NCBI GenBank assembly: GCA_025201805.1
Contig: MU619290.1
Span: forward strand, 154,635 to 191,093
Direction of reading: 5' to 3'
Source: Parasitella parasitica
Lineage: Eukaryota > Mucoromycota > Mucoromycetes > Mucorales > Mucoraceae
Length of the DNA: 36,459 nt
Every line of letters starts with the position of its first letter. Position 1 is the stretch's first letter. The translations under genes and the position numbers were made by a program. The notes beneath the pieces were generated by a model that was given only the letters and a program-made list of their open reading frames with translations, did not search any database and was not told the origin of the DNA. Of the stretch, positions 1 to 13,246 are shown piece after piece.

Positions 1-2313
1 TTGTCTCTAATATAGCCATACGCCGAGGGAGTCATTGTTACCGAATGCCTTGGGAATATTGCTACATATGTGTCTACAGACGGGACCTGATCAAAGCTGG
101 TAAACGAAGCTTCAATTGTTCTGGCTTTTGAATAGGTTTTCATCATGTAGAAAGTTTCCAAGGCTAACCTCTGGATTTGGGCATTTTCAAGATTATCAAG
201 CTCCCATCTACCAGTTTCAACAAGCGTAGGCTCTTTGGGGAATTCTTCGTTGAGAAGATCCTGACAGAGGTTTTTCAAATTGGGACCGGTGATACAACGA
301 TTGCTGCAATATGTAAACCACTCAGTCGCATTTTTCAACTGCAATAGTAACGCAGGGTATTGCTCGTTTAGACTTGTTGTGAGCGCAGTTAGTCTATGTC
401 CAATTTTATTGATGTTTTTGTCTTCAAAGAGTCTTCGCAAACCAGTTGGAAAAGTATTGGCAATTATTTTGAATATAAAAACTTCAAAATTAAAGGTTGC
501 AATTGATACGCGGGCAATGGAGCGTCCATTGTGATACATCTCTTAAAATGAACAAGCACCGGAAGTTCAGAGTAATCCCGTAGGATTCTTTCACAAGATT
601 CGTTGATTCCTTGCACTGTATCATTGACAAAAATGTTCACGTTGTTGGGAATCACAGCGACTGAGAGTTCATCGACATGTTGTACATTTTTAAGCAAAGA
701 TGGCAGGTGCTCCTCTAGAAAATGGCGATCAGACCGCACACTGTCAGTGTAAAAGAGTTTTGGCTGTTCGTAACCGTTCATGTTATAGGCATTTCACATC
801 TTGTCAAAGAAAGTTCTCAGGCGAATAAGAGATTTAGTTGGTAGTCGAATCTCTTCATATTCGTTGGTGACAGTGTATAGAGCATCAAAGACATTGACAC
901 CATTCTTGATCGAGCTGATGTTGCTAGCTGCTTTGAAAGTGTGGTCACCTTTAAGGATAGCTCCATCTACTTTCATTATATGATTGTCCAAATGTTGACG
1001 GAATACTTTCATTAAAGACGTGTAAACGAAGTTGATATAATTGGCAGATGGATAATATTTATTGTAGCCGTTTTTGTCGTTGAATTTGGAAAACTCTGGT
1101 GCAGGAACCGCAAGAGATCTCAAGCCAGGATTGTCGACTCTGAATTTATAATTTGCTAGATATTGGTATTGCAGCGTGTCATATCGTTTGGTATGTAGCT
1201 CCTGCAAAATATTGCTCAGTCGCAGTGGCCCAGTCGAGGATTGTACAAGGGGACGCATCAAACCTGCAAGATCTCTTGATATACCACTTTTTTTTAGTCA
1301 AAAAGGCAGGGAATTCGGCTTGTGCGATGATAGGCAATTGTCTGATCAGCTCGATGTCTGTTCCAATAATTCTGCAGCTGCATTTATTACATTTATAAAA
1401 GCTTGACATGAGATAAAAGCAACTATGTAACTATTAGTTCAATGGATAGTCTAAAAGGCGGTATATAGTACTTCTGTAATGTCAATGATTCTTCTAGCTA
1501 GGGGATTCTTAGCACAACCATCATTGTTCATAAACTCAGGCACAGTCTTGTTCTCGGAGCATTCAGGGCATTTGAATTTCTTGTCTGCTTCATAAAAAAT
1601 AGATAATGAGGAAACCATAAAAAAAATCTGGGCTGAAGTAGGTTTCTTTGATCAGCGTTTACATCCTTTTGCAACTTGAAGAAGGCAGCTTGATTTGAAT
1701 ACTAGAATGTGCCATCTTTGTAGGCCTGGGGCATTTCATTGCGTCTGAATTTGTCTTGGATTGCTTTCAGGTATTCAGTTATATACAATGAGTCAGCTCT
1801 GCGTGTAATATCATCTTCAATTCTATCGAACGTACCGCTATCGACGTCAACTTCTTGTTCGGATCCATTGTAATCAATATCAATGCCGTATGTATTAATT
1901 TCGGAAGACTAATCGCAATCAACTTGTATCTTTTAAGATAGGCAGTATCTTCAAGTTAAAGGTCATCATATAATATTTAAGGTCTATTCATAATTAATTG
2001 TGTACCTCTTCTGTATCTCTCATCGCTTCATCAGAGGAGTCATTTTCCTCGGCAAAGTCATTGGGCTGAATCTATGCAAAATTGGCAGGATTATACGGAT
2101 TAGTCCAGCTGTCATCAATATTGCTATAGCTTCCGGAACGACTAGCACCAGCACCAAAATCTGATAGCAAACTTGTTTGATTTTGAGAGGACGTCTGCCT
2201 GCATTTGGATTCTTTGCGCCTGGTCGGCTGCCTCTTTTACCACCAACAACTGAATTTCTTCCTGAACGAGGTATGGTATTATTTGAAATAAAATTTGAAA
2301 ATATCAAAAGCAC
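1..2313 (-). pseudogene. Degenerate transposon protein: DUF6729-like zinc region, DDE-like core, 3'-5' exonuclease-like region
   Basis: Read on the minus strand, one ancestral protein can be followed through several frames and runs off the left edge. From N to C: a basic GRP-type linker (KNPNAGRRP, about 2220); an acidic region; a zinc-binding region with FFLWFPH, CPEC and a later CNKC pair (1610-1400); a core with GDHTFK and LYTVTNEYEEIR (about 950-840) followed by FYTDSVRSD (about 750); then a region resembling an RNase D/WRN-type exonuclease (VSIATFNFEVF... FPTGLRRLFED, about 510-400). Breaks are clear: an extra A in the A8 run at 1288-1295 shifts frame, an in-frame TGA lies at 796-794, and more stops fall at 1410-2100. 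The layout is one I associate with repeated transposon-like proteins of Mucoromycota and other fungi. Domain naming is by motif memory only. It is a relic, not a functional gene. Confidence 0.6.
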
Positions 2314-2748
2314 TGATTATCTCGACTTTTATATGCCCCTTAAAAAAAAACTTTGAATAATCCCTTAGTTAGTAAGCACGAGGTGAACTGTCAAATTCAG
2401 GAACCCCGTAATCAATTTGAAGTGCTAAATTCATATCTTGAATCAATGTATATGTATTATTGAAGAATTTATTTTTCCAATCAATAAATGAATCTAATGT
2501 ATGGGGCGAATATACTTCATTCTACGGTATATCTGAGTTTTGTAAAATGATTAGGTGTTAACAAGTTAGTTCAGAAATAACTGCGTAAATAAAAAGTTAT
2601 CGAGTTACGGGATAAACATTCAGGGCCGAATCTGACCTTTTAAGAAATCTTAATATGCTCAGGTCGAATAGCACAGAAGAGAGTAGGATACAGCATACTT
2701 ATTATGAGCTTCTAAAACTAGTTTTCAGATCGAGTAGTAGCTGTTAGA
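2314..2748. other. Gene-free spacer between two mobile-element relics
   Basis: No open frame or recognisable protein similarity is visible. It separates the minus-strand DUF6729-type relic from the plus-strand Helitron relic and presumably contains their decayed outer sequence. I could not identify terminal inverted repeats or a target-site duplication. Confidence 0.4.
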
Positions 2749-3300
2749 TGTTCATTTTGCGGAGGAGAGGGTCATAGAAGAAGAACTCATAGAGATTGTC
2801 CCATTAACTCGAGTAAAGGGAACAACCTAGCTGAAGAGAATACGTTTATACCATAGAATAGCGAGTATTTAATAAACACATAATTTCGCTGTTGAGTAGT
2901 CATTGTCTGTTTATGTTGTGGAAGAGAGGGCCATAGCCGAATCACTCACAGAGAGCATGCTATGAACCCAATAAATACCCCATTGATCGTCACTTGCCCT
3001 TTGTGTGGTAGAGAAGGACATATCAGGTCCACTCATTGAAATTGTGGTAGGGACCCTAATAATTTGGATGCTTACCTCAATAATGCTACCAACTCAACAA
3101 ATACGACTCCTGTTATATGTCGCCATTGTGGACGAGAAGAGCATTTGCGTACTACTCACAGAAACTGTGCAAGAAACCCTACAAATTTGGAGACTACAGC
3201 TTCAAAAAATGTCAGCATTGCGCGAAATCCCACCTTAACAGAAGTACCAAGACATAGTGTTGGAACAATGGAAATACTGTGCTCATTCTGTGGGAGCGTC
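2749..3300 (+). repeat. Tandem array of about five zinc-knuckle-like coding modules at the Helitron 5' side
   Basis: Modules begin near 2749, 2908, 2995, 3118 and 3280. The best ones follow C-x2-C-x4-H-x4-H-x2-C, e.g. CSFCGGEGHRRRTHRDC and CRHCGREEHLRTTHRNC, each followed by an N-P-rich linker. The second has H in place of the last C, the third carries an in-frame stop after its TH, and the fifth keeps only the first Cys pair. They sit directly upstream of the Helitron-type reading frame and on the same strand, so they probably encoded its N-terminal nucleic-acid-binding part. Spacing of about 85-160 bp suggests duplication of one module followed by decay. Confidence 0.55.
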
Positions 3301-4858
3301 TATGTGAATTGGGGAAAGAAAATTCAGTTCCAGTATTTCAACCCCTATTTTTCAAATGTGTTGTGCAGCAGTTCAAGCGATGGTTGCACCACTGCGACCA
3401 CTTCCAGCGACAATTGTTGATTATCTTACAAGAAACGACACAGTTGGGAAGGAATTCTTAAAAAACATTAGGACATATAACTATGCTCTTAGTTTTACAT
3501 TGATGAACGCTGACCTGGATAGAAGGTATGCTAATGAGGAACACGGCGCTTACGCTTTTCGTATCCACGGAAGTGTCCATCATTTGATAAGTCCTGCGTT
3601 GATCTCCAACAAAAATAACATCATTCAGCAACCTAGATTTGCGCAAATTTACATTTTTGATTCAGCAAATGAGCTGCAGAACAGATTGAATGTTGCTGGG
3701 AACTCTGATATAAGACCTCATACTATGCAAACACTGAAAGGTATGATACGCGATGTCAATCCCTTTGTGGATTTTTTTCAATCCTTGGAAAAAATCAGTG
3801 CAGAACAGCCAGATGGAATCCAGAAAAGTCGCATGATATCTCGTGTTGAAAGTAGTCCAGATGCCCGCCGATACAACGCCCATAATGCAAATGAAATTGG
3901 AGTTTTGATTGTTGGTGGCGAAGATGAAAGCAGCATCCAAACATGCAACAGGGATATTGTCCTTCGTTTGAAAGAGGGCTCAAATGACAACAACCTTGCT
4001 GCTGAATTGCAACAGTTTGCTGAATACTTTCTCCAGTTTGGCCAAGGAGCTATTCCTACTCTTAAACTACCTGAAAATAGATCAACAAACCTCATTCCAA
4101 TCCCTCAAGATATGCTTCTTCCAGGTGATAACCTGTTGAATTTAATTAGAAGCATCTACTTTGACATTGCAACTAGCGCATTAGATCCTGAGTATTTTGA
4201 AGAAAGGGCTATCTTAACTGCAAAGAACAAAGATTTCAAAGTCATCAACAATCTGCTCATACAATGTCTTCCAAGTCATACAATATCCTATGTTAGCCTT
4301 GATCGCACTTTAGATGGAGAACGTCAGATAGAAATGCCAGAGGAGATTTGGAATACCATAGAGAATGGTTCGCTGCCGCCCCATTAACTCAATCTGAAAA
4401 TTGGCTCCCCAATAATGGTTATTCGAAACATTGACCCTGCCGCTGGCATTTGCAATGGCACAAGATTGATTGTCAAATCGCTGAAAACAAATGTTATTGA
4501 AGCTACCATTGCTACTGGCCCAAACAAAAATGATATAGCTCTGATTCCGAGAATCAAGTTTATCAGCTTGGCCACTGAAGGGTTATGCCCAGTTGACTGT
4601 CAAAGGGTTCAATTTCCCATAAGATTAGCATTTGGCATGACTATTAACAAAGCACAAGGCCGAACACTCAGCTCTGTAGGTTTATATTTGCCGTGCCATG
4701 TTTTTGGTCATGGTCAATTATATGTAGCTTTGTCCCGTGTTCGAAAACCCGGATCATTGGAGTTGATGCTTCCTTTCGAAATCTCAGAAATAGAAGATCA
4801 GGTTTGCAAATTCACCAACAATGTTGTCTTCCGAGAAGTTTTTCAGCAATCGTTTTAA
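3301..4858 (+). pseudogene. Helitron Rep/Pif1-helicase relic with internal deletion and nonsense codon
   Basis: A 343-codon frame at 3356-4387 and a continuation in the same frame at 4415-4858 match the two ends of a Helitron transposase. The first part has the N-terminal Helitron-like region (NIRTYNYALSFT, YAFRIHGSVHHLISPALIS, FAQIYIFDSANELQNR). Near 3990 it jumps to the C-terminal part of the Pif1-type helicase (FAEYFLQFGQG, IPQDMLLPGDN, RAILTAKNKDFKVINN, then IGSPIMVIRNIDPAAGICNGTRL, FGMTINKAQGRTL and GQLYVALSRV). The HUH Rep nuclease core and the Walker A half of the helicase are missing, so it cannot be autonomous. A TAA at 4385-4387 interrupts PPH|LNLKIG, and the region before 3356 also needs a frame change. 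Pif1 chromosomal helicase is excluded by the Helitron-specific N-terminal part. Confidence 0.8.
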
Positions 4859-4984
4859 AAAAAAAAGAATCTGTAACACTTATTTCGCATATAGAATGAG
4901 ATTTCGTTTATTTTGTTTACCTAGCTTTGCATTAAATGGGATAGCCCGCTGCAGGCGTAAGCTGTACACCCCTCATTGGAACAA

Positions 4985-5048
4985 AGGTCAAAAAAATTAC
5001 CGTAGCAAAGCGAAAGTTGAATTTTTTTACCGTAGTTCGGGGGGTGGA
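4985..5048. repeat. Element-flank repeat with twin TTACCGTAG motifs, related to a sequence at 27831-27880
   Basis: TTACCGTAG occurs at 4997-5005 and again at 5027-5035, followed by a G-run and GTGGAGAC. On the minus strand this reads as an ACCCCCC block, a CGGTAA block, then TTCGCTTTGCTACGGTAA. The same order of blocks recurs on the plus strand at 27831-27880. The position, 130-190 bp after the end of the Helitron frame, fits an element terminus, but no CTRR end with a hairpin could be placed with confidence. Confidence 0.4.
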
Positions 5049-5507
5049 GACAGCCCGTATTGATATAAAATTAATATAAATAGATAGTCGAGATGTTGTA
5101 GAATATAGATTTAGAGGTAACTTTACACTGCTTTATTTTTTGATAAAAACAAATATTACCCAATCTTTAATACTCTAAATTTTCAACAATACTCGATGTG
5201 CAAGTTCATTAATAAAATTAAGCTTTCCTTACATTGTTATTGTAACTACAAAGCTTCCAAAAACTTTTTTCAAAGGTAGTGTTTTCAATTTTTTTCAGTG
5301 CGATGCTGCAAAAGCGCTTGCTTATTTAGATCGAAAAAAGTAGGCAGTAGTATATATTACAAGATTGAAGATACAGAATTCTAGCCGTGCGAATAAGTTT
5401 ATATTTTAACGATGATATCATAAGTTTAAGCATATTAATATTAATTGTTTTACATGATGCATACGGTCTATATCGCCAAGAAAGAGTTTAAAGAATGCTT
5501 TCTCGGT
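5049..5507. other. Gene-free AT-rich spacer (3' of the peroxin gene)
   Basis: AT-rich sequence without a credible open frame. It lies downstream of the minus-strand peroxin gene and probably contains its 3' UTR. Nothing else could be supported. Confidence 0.4.
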
Positions 5508-6954
5508 TTACCTGCTCAATCTTTTAAATTTTTGAGGAATGGGAGATCTACAAAATTTATTGTACAGATCGTCAGCAGATGAAAAACTTTTGAATGTTTC
5601 CATTGTATTAAGTGAAACGTTTCTGTATGATAAATTTGATGAACGACGGCGAAGCATTCTTTCCCCTTTGTTGTCAAACGATACAATGTTTGAATCCACT
5701 GGTGTCTCTATGCCACTCTGAGTGTTGCTACTGCTGCTATCGCTGGTACTTTCGCTATCCCAGCCACTAGTTTTAACATCAACATCTTGCTCCTGTTGTG
5801 AATCGTCTTCTGTGAGTACATTTATATAATATTCAGTGCGTTGAGCACGTCTATGCCATCTCTGTCTTCGTGTGCAGATGCCTAGTCCGGTGGAGTTAGA
5901 GCTCCATTGCTTCCATTGCCAAGATCCATATTGCCAGCCCTGTGCATCTGTATTTACGCTTTGGTATGTAGACCATTCGGGATCCAGCCAAGTCCACGAT
6001 ACAATCTTTTGTTGATTACTCTCCACATTTGTTGTTGTGTCTGGTGGTAAACAAAAATTGTTTATAGACGGTGTTGTTTCCAAATGAGCATCGGTCCTGA
6101 AGAGCGTATATATTAGATAATTGTTGGGTAAACAAGGAGGGAGCAAACATCGTATTTTACTCAACATACCAAACTGCGCGATCTTGTGGTAGTAACAAAT
6201 TGCTCCAGCCAGTGGGAAACCACCAACGTTGGTGATGATACACTTCAAAAAGATAGCCTCTTTGATTCCCATGTTGTTCATTCTTGGCTGCAACGATATT
6301 TGAATCAATGGAGGTGGTGTTGCTGTAAGTCGTAGATAGGCAAGACAACAGCCGGATTAAACGGACAGCTGCAATTTGGATTGGACGCACCCACGGACTA
6401 TGTACACACATGATGATCGTTAACACAAGCCATATCAAAGTGCTCAAATACTGCTGCTGCAAAAGAACGGCCGATCCCGCATACGCTATTGTTGACAAAC
6501 ATGACACGCCGATGCAAATAAAAGAACGTGTATTTCTTGAGCTCATGGAGTAGAAATGATATGCGTTGCATAAGGTATCACTTGCTTGCATCCAATTTTT
6601 TAAAGCTGCCCCGAGAAAAATACTGTTACGGATCTCCGTAAGATCGTCTACAAGAGATGTATTGTGGAATTGCTGCTGTTCCTTTCGCTGCAATTGAGCC
6701 TCTTGATAGTGCTGTGTTTTCTGGTACAATTTTAATATCAGCAATGCACATGGTAAGCAATACATTGTATACGGTTGTATTGATCTGAGTAAAATCAATG
6801 ATAAAAGGCTCAAGAATGAGTACTCTCTCTCATCACCTTTCCATTGCAAAACCCGTAACGCGGCTGCAATCAAGTGAATTACAGGCTGCAATTCCGCAAT
6901 CAAGTCGATCTGCTTCAATTTTGCTGGAGATAGTGAGTGTGTCGTTGACAACAT
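5508..6954 (-). CDS. Dysferlin-domain peroxin of the Pex23/Pex24/Pex30 group
   Basis: Two exons, 6954-6170 and 6096-5508, joined by a 73-bp intron (GTATGT ... TTCAG), give 457 residues. The join rebuilds a Trp codon, restoring AVW-TD as in dysferlin-type domains. The N-terminal 200 residues are hydrophobic with paired membrane segments (LSLLSLILLRSIQPY; ICIGVSCLSTIAYAGSAVLL; LIWLVLTIIMCV), like the reticulon-like membrane part of the Pex30 group. Residues about 230-350 carry both DysF halves: FEVYHHQRWWFPTGW, then WTWLDPEW, GWQYGSW and TRRQRWHRRAQR. The acidic, Ser-rich C-terminus looks disordered. Known members act in the ER at peroxisome and lipid-droplet formation sites and regulate peroxisome number; that role here is inferred. 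Which paralogue it is cannot be decided by eye. Confidence 0.85.
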
Positions 6955-8191
6955 GAGAACGAAATGAGAATTTTGAAGAAAAAAGAGACAAAAAGTAAAG
7001 CACAGGATAATATCAATATATATGCTCTACGTCTCACGTGGAAAGACAAAAAGTGATAATATAAACAAATCACGGTATTCTTAATGAAGTAGTGCCCTTA
7101 ATTTTAAGATTCTACATGCTTTATAAGACATATTTTTAATAATTCAGACAATGAGAGCAGGAAGGTGGTCCTGCTTTAAATGGTCCTTGGTCTTACAGCA
7201 TGAATCATTCTGAAGCACTTTCTGGCATCCCAGCTATATGTATAATTATAAACGAGACATCAATTAAACCAAAAATAATTGACTTTTCTTGTTTACTTCG
7301 AATTTCAAAGGGTGAAAATGTTTTATAAATTAGTGTGACAAATACCAGTTTCCTGATTTGATCTGATGTTCATCGTCATAGGATGGCCTTATTGTGAATG
7401 ACTATTATGCAGAGCGTTTGTGAAAACGAGACACTTGCTGTCACTGCATTTTCTCAGCATAATCTCAATGTTGAACAACTCATTATGACCTTCGCTTAAA
7501 CAATATCTGACTTACTTCAATCCAGCCATTCGGGTTAAGCAACGTGCATGTTGATCACATACCATATCTTTATACGAGTAAAAAGATAAATTACCAATTA
7601 ATACTGTTCCCAACAGAGTCAAAGAAACGGGTCTACTCCACAAAACAAGTCAAGCAGCTTTTGCGCCTGGTTTCTGAAAGCAGCACTACTGTATACACGT
7701 CTCTCAGATCTAACTTTAGTCTTTTTCTATGCTATCCCTTCATTTTGAAATGCTCCACCTTGAATAAATTTGTTCACTCGCTTCCTGGAGTCTTAAGAAT
7801 CTGGACAGGAATTTTTTTTTTTGAAGAAAGTTAGAGATTTGTATTGGTATATTATTTCCTACACCAACTACCTTTTCGGTCAATCTGCAGGTAATCGGTG
7901 TCCTTGTAAATTGGATCCGATATCCTTCCATTGATCTGCCATGAGTAATTTGCATCGTGCGCGGCTCAGAAAGATATCAAGAAGAAATATCACTACTTGA
8001 ATATTATGCAAATAAAGCGTGGCTTGGAGAGTATTTACCTCCACTTTGGCAACAACTTAATTTTCGCAAAGTACCTGTTTACAACAACAGAAGTATCCCA
8101 CTTAATTTCGGCACCCTGGGTTCAAAAAATAAAGGATGGGGGTGGAGACGGAAATGAATCTTTTCCTTGCTCTTCACAACAACATTTGTGC
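6955..8191. other. Divergent intergenic region between the peroxin and ArgRS genes
   Basis: This 1.2-kb stretch separates two divergently transcribed genes and should hold both promoters. Open frames at 7957-8157 and 7997-8191 precede the ArgRS start but show no family similarity I recognise. The second is in frame with ArgRS, so a longer N-terminus is formally possible, but cytosolic ArgRS usually starts close to the position chosen at 8192. No repeat or RNA gene is visible. Confidence 0.4.
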
Positions 8192-10032
8192 ATGACAGCT
8201 CTGCTAAAATTTAAGCGATCGATAGCAAAGCAGCTTTCAAAGCAGACAGCATGCAGCTCACAGGAATTGATGACGTTTATGAGACCCACTAAATCCAGAG
8301 AAGATGGCCATATATCAATTTCGCTACCCAAACTGAACGCATCACTTGCTACGCCTATAGCAAACCAGCAGTTAGACGAATGGTCAAGGATAATAGCAGA
8401 AAAGGTACGAGCGAAAACTTTTTAATTTATAGTGCTAAGCTAACTAGGGATTTTAGTTTGTTCCTGATGAATATATCCAACAAACCTGTTGCAAAGGATC
8501 AAGTTTGTATTTTAAATTTGAAGAAACCAATTTTATTAAACACGTATTGCAGCAAGTGTTTCGAGAAAGAGACTCATATGGCTGGTCGCACATACCGAGG
8601 CCTTCAAACAGTACAGTATTGATAGACTACAGTTCACCAAACATAGCAAAGCCATTTCATGCAGGACATTTAAGAAGCACAATTATTGGCAACTTTACCA
8701 AGCAAATATACGAGGCATTAGGTTATCATGTCATTGGGATAAACTATTTGGGTGATTGGGGTAAACAATATGGTAAGCAGCGGCATAGCTTTATTGTTTG
8801 TTTCGTTTCATCTATTGACGTTTATCATAAAATACAAAGGCTTGCTGGCTGTAGGGTTCGAAAAGTATGGAAATGAAGCAGAGCTGGTGCTGGACCCCAT
8901 TCATCACCTTTATCAGGTCTATGTAAAAATCAATGCAGATGCAAAATTAGACAAAGACGTCGACAGAAAAGCAAACGAGTATTTCAAAAAGATGGAAGAC
9001 GGCGATCCGGAAGCACTGAAACGATGGAAACAGTTTCGAGATTTGAGTATTAAATCCTATGCATCGATATATCACCGACTCAACGTGCAGTTCAACGTTT
9101 ATTCAGGAGAATCACAAGTTAATGCATACATCCCAAAGGCACACAATCAATTAAAGGATACACACCTTTTGAAGCGCACTGAGGATGGCGCTTTAGCTGT
9201 AGACTTGGAGGATTACCACCTGGGAACGGCGGTTGTGCAACGAGCAGACGGTACATCGCTCTATATCACTCGAGACATAGCCAGTATTCTCATGAGACGA
9301 GAGAAATACCCATTCCAGAAAGCAATCTACGTAGTAGGAAGCGAGCAGACTGGTTATTTCAAGCAGCTGTTTCAAATATACAATTTAATGACTCCCTCGG
9401 CTCCTAATTTGCAACATGTTGGGTTTGGAAGAATCAAGGGCATGTCAACAAGAAACGGAACGGTTGTGTTTTTGCAAGATATACTCGATACAGCCAAGGA
9501 GAAAATTATGGATTACATGAAGCGAAGTGAAGAGAAGAGTCAGTTAAAGGGAATAGACGCCGTGGCAGATCAACTGGCCATGTCGGCTATCTTGATCCAA
9601 GACATGAAATCGAAGCGAAGTAAGGACTACGAGTTTTCTTGGGATCGCATGACCGACGCTAGAGGCGATACTGGTGTATTTCTGCAGTATGCACATGCTA
9701 GAGCTTGTGGTATTGAACGAAAATCAGGCATTGCAATTGATCCGAATTGTGATTTCAGTATCTTGAAGGAGAAGGAAGCCGTAAATTTAGTTCAATCTAT
9801 TGCCCAATTCCCTGAAACCGTGGAGTCTGCATTTGCTACACTGGAGCCTTCTACTATTGTCAATTATCTATTCAAATTGTCACATGCTACAAGCGCGGCT
9901 AGTGCATGTTTAAGAGTAAAAGATATGGATCCAGATGTCTCGAAAGCACGTATGCTGTTATTCTGGTCTGCAAGATCAACTTTAAAGAATGGCTTGCATC
10001 TTTTGGGCATTAAGCCTATTGAAAAAATGTAA
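8192..10032 (+). CDS. RARS1: Arginyl-tRNA synthetase, cytosolic type
   Basis: Exons 8192-8404, 8457-8772 and 8840-10032 (introns of 52 and 67 bp, the first with a CTAAC branch point) encode 573 residues. The enzyme attaches arginine to tRNA-Arg using ATP. Seen in order: an N-terminal Add1-like region (FKRSIAKQLSKQT); SPNIAKPFHAGHLRSTIIG containing the HIGH-type signature; NYLGDWGKQYG|LLAVGFEKYG spanning the second splice; YSGESQV; the KMSKS-equivalent loop as KGMSTRNGTVVFL; the DALR anticodon-binding region with GDTGVFLQYAHAR; and the terminal LGIKPIEKM close to the end of yeast cytosolic ArgRS. The start at 8192 gives MTALLKFKRS. Family members usually have Lys where this one has Asn in MSTRN. 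No mitochondrial presequence is evident. Confidence 0.93.
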
Positions 10033-10266
10033 ATAGCTTCATTAGCAATAAAGTCAAAGGCACTTTGGCATGAGGGAGTTTTAGTAATGATTTCTTTACA
10101 TTGTATAGTAAACTGTACCATGTTGGCTTCTTTCCCTTCAACACGCGACTGTTCATTGTGACCTTGCGATGGCCATGGATTCAATTTTTTTCGGTCAAGA
10201 ATCAAACGCGTTACACTTTTTTCCTTCTTCCACCTTTCAAAAAAAAAAAAAAAGTAGTAGCAAAAG

Positions 10267-12913
<2,647 letters not shown>

Positions 12914-13246
12914 TCAGCTTTATTTTATATACACATCATTACATTTTCTCTTTTTTTTGTTTTTTTTTTCAGTAAATACTTTCTCTCCTTTTTTAATTAT
13001 TTTAAAGTATTTAATCATAATAAACCATAAATATTTGCACAACGTTTAACTTGGGATGACCGAAGAAGGCCAGCAAATAAATCACTGCCATACTAGTTAT
13101 AAATAACTATGCCACAATCTAATCGAATGTGCAATATTTGAATACAATAAGGACTCCACTAACAAAGATTATCAAGTGTATATAGCGATATTAGTATTAC
13201 ATGTTTATTGTTAATGAGTAAAATATAGGACAAATGTGTTTATAAT
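12914..13246. other. Convergent 3' intergenic region
   Basis: About 330 bp between the ends of MCM5 (+) and the Ala/Thr-rich gene (-). It is T-rich just after MCM5 and otherwise AT-rich, probably both 3' UTRs. No gene or repeat is seen. Confidence 0.5.

Noticed and set aside
1420-1480. tRNA-like stretch (AGTTCAATGGATAG)
   Set aside because: It recalls part of a D-arm but no cloverleaf or matching T-arm follows, and the region lies within the decayed transposon coding sequence.
3062-3300. Zinc-knuckle modules as a retrotransposon Gag nucleocapsid
   Set aside because: Spacing is C-x2-C-x4-H-x4-H-x2-C, not the retroviral CCHC knuckle, and the following frame is Helitron-type with no reverse transcriptase.
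4415-4858. Chromosomal Pif1 DNA helicase
   Set aside because: The frame is continuous with a Helitron-specific N-terminal region upstream, lacks Walker A, and carries a stop; it is an element relic.
7957-8157. ORF upstream of ArgRS as a separate gene
   Set aside because: No recognisable family, no splice support and it overlaps another frame; probably promoter or UTR sequence.
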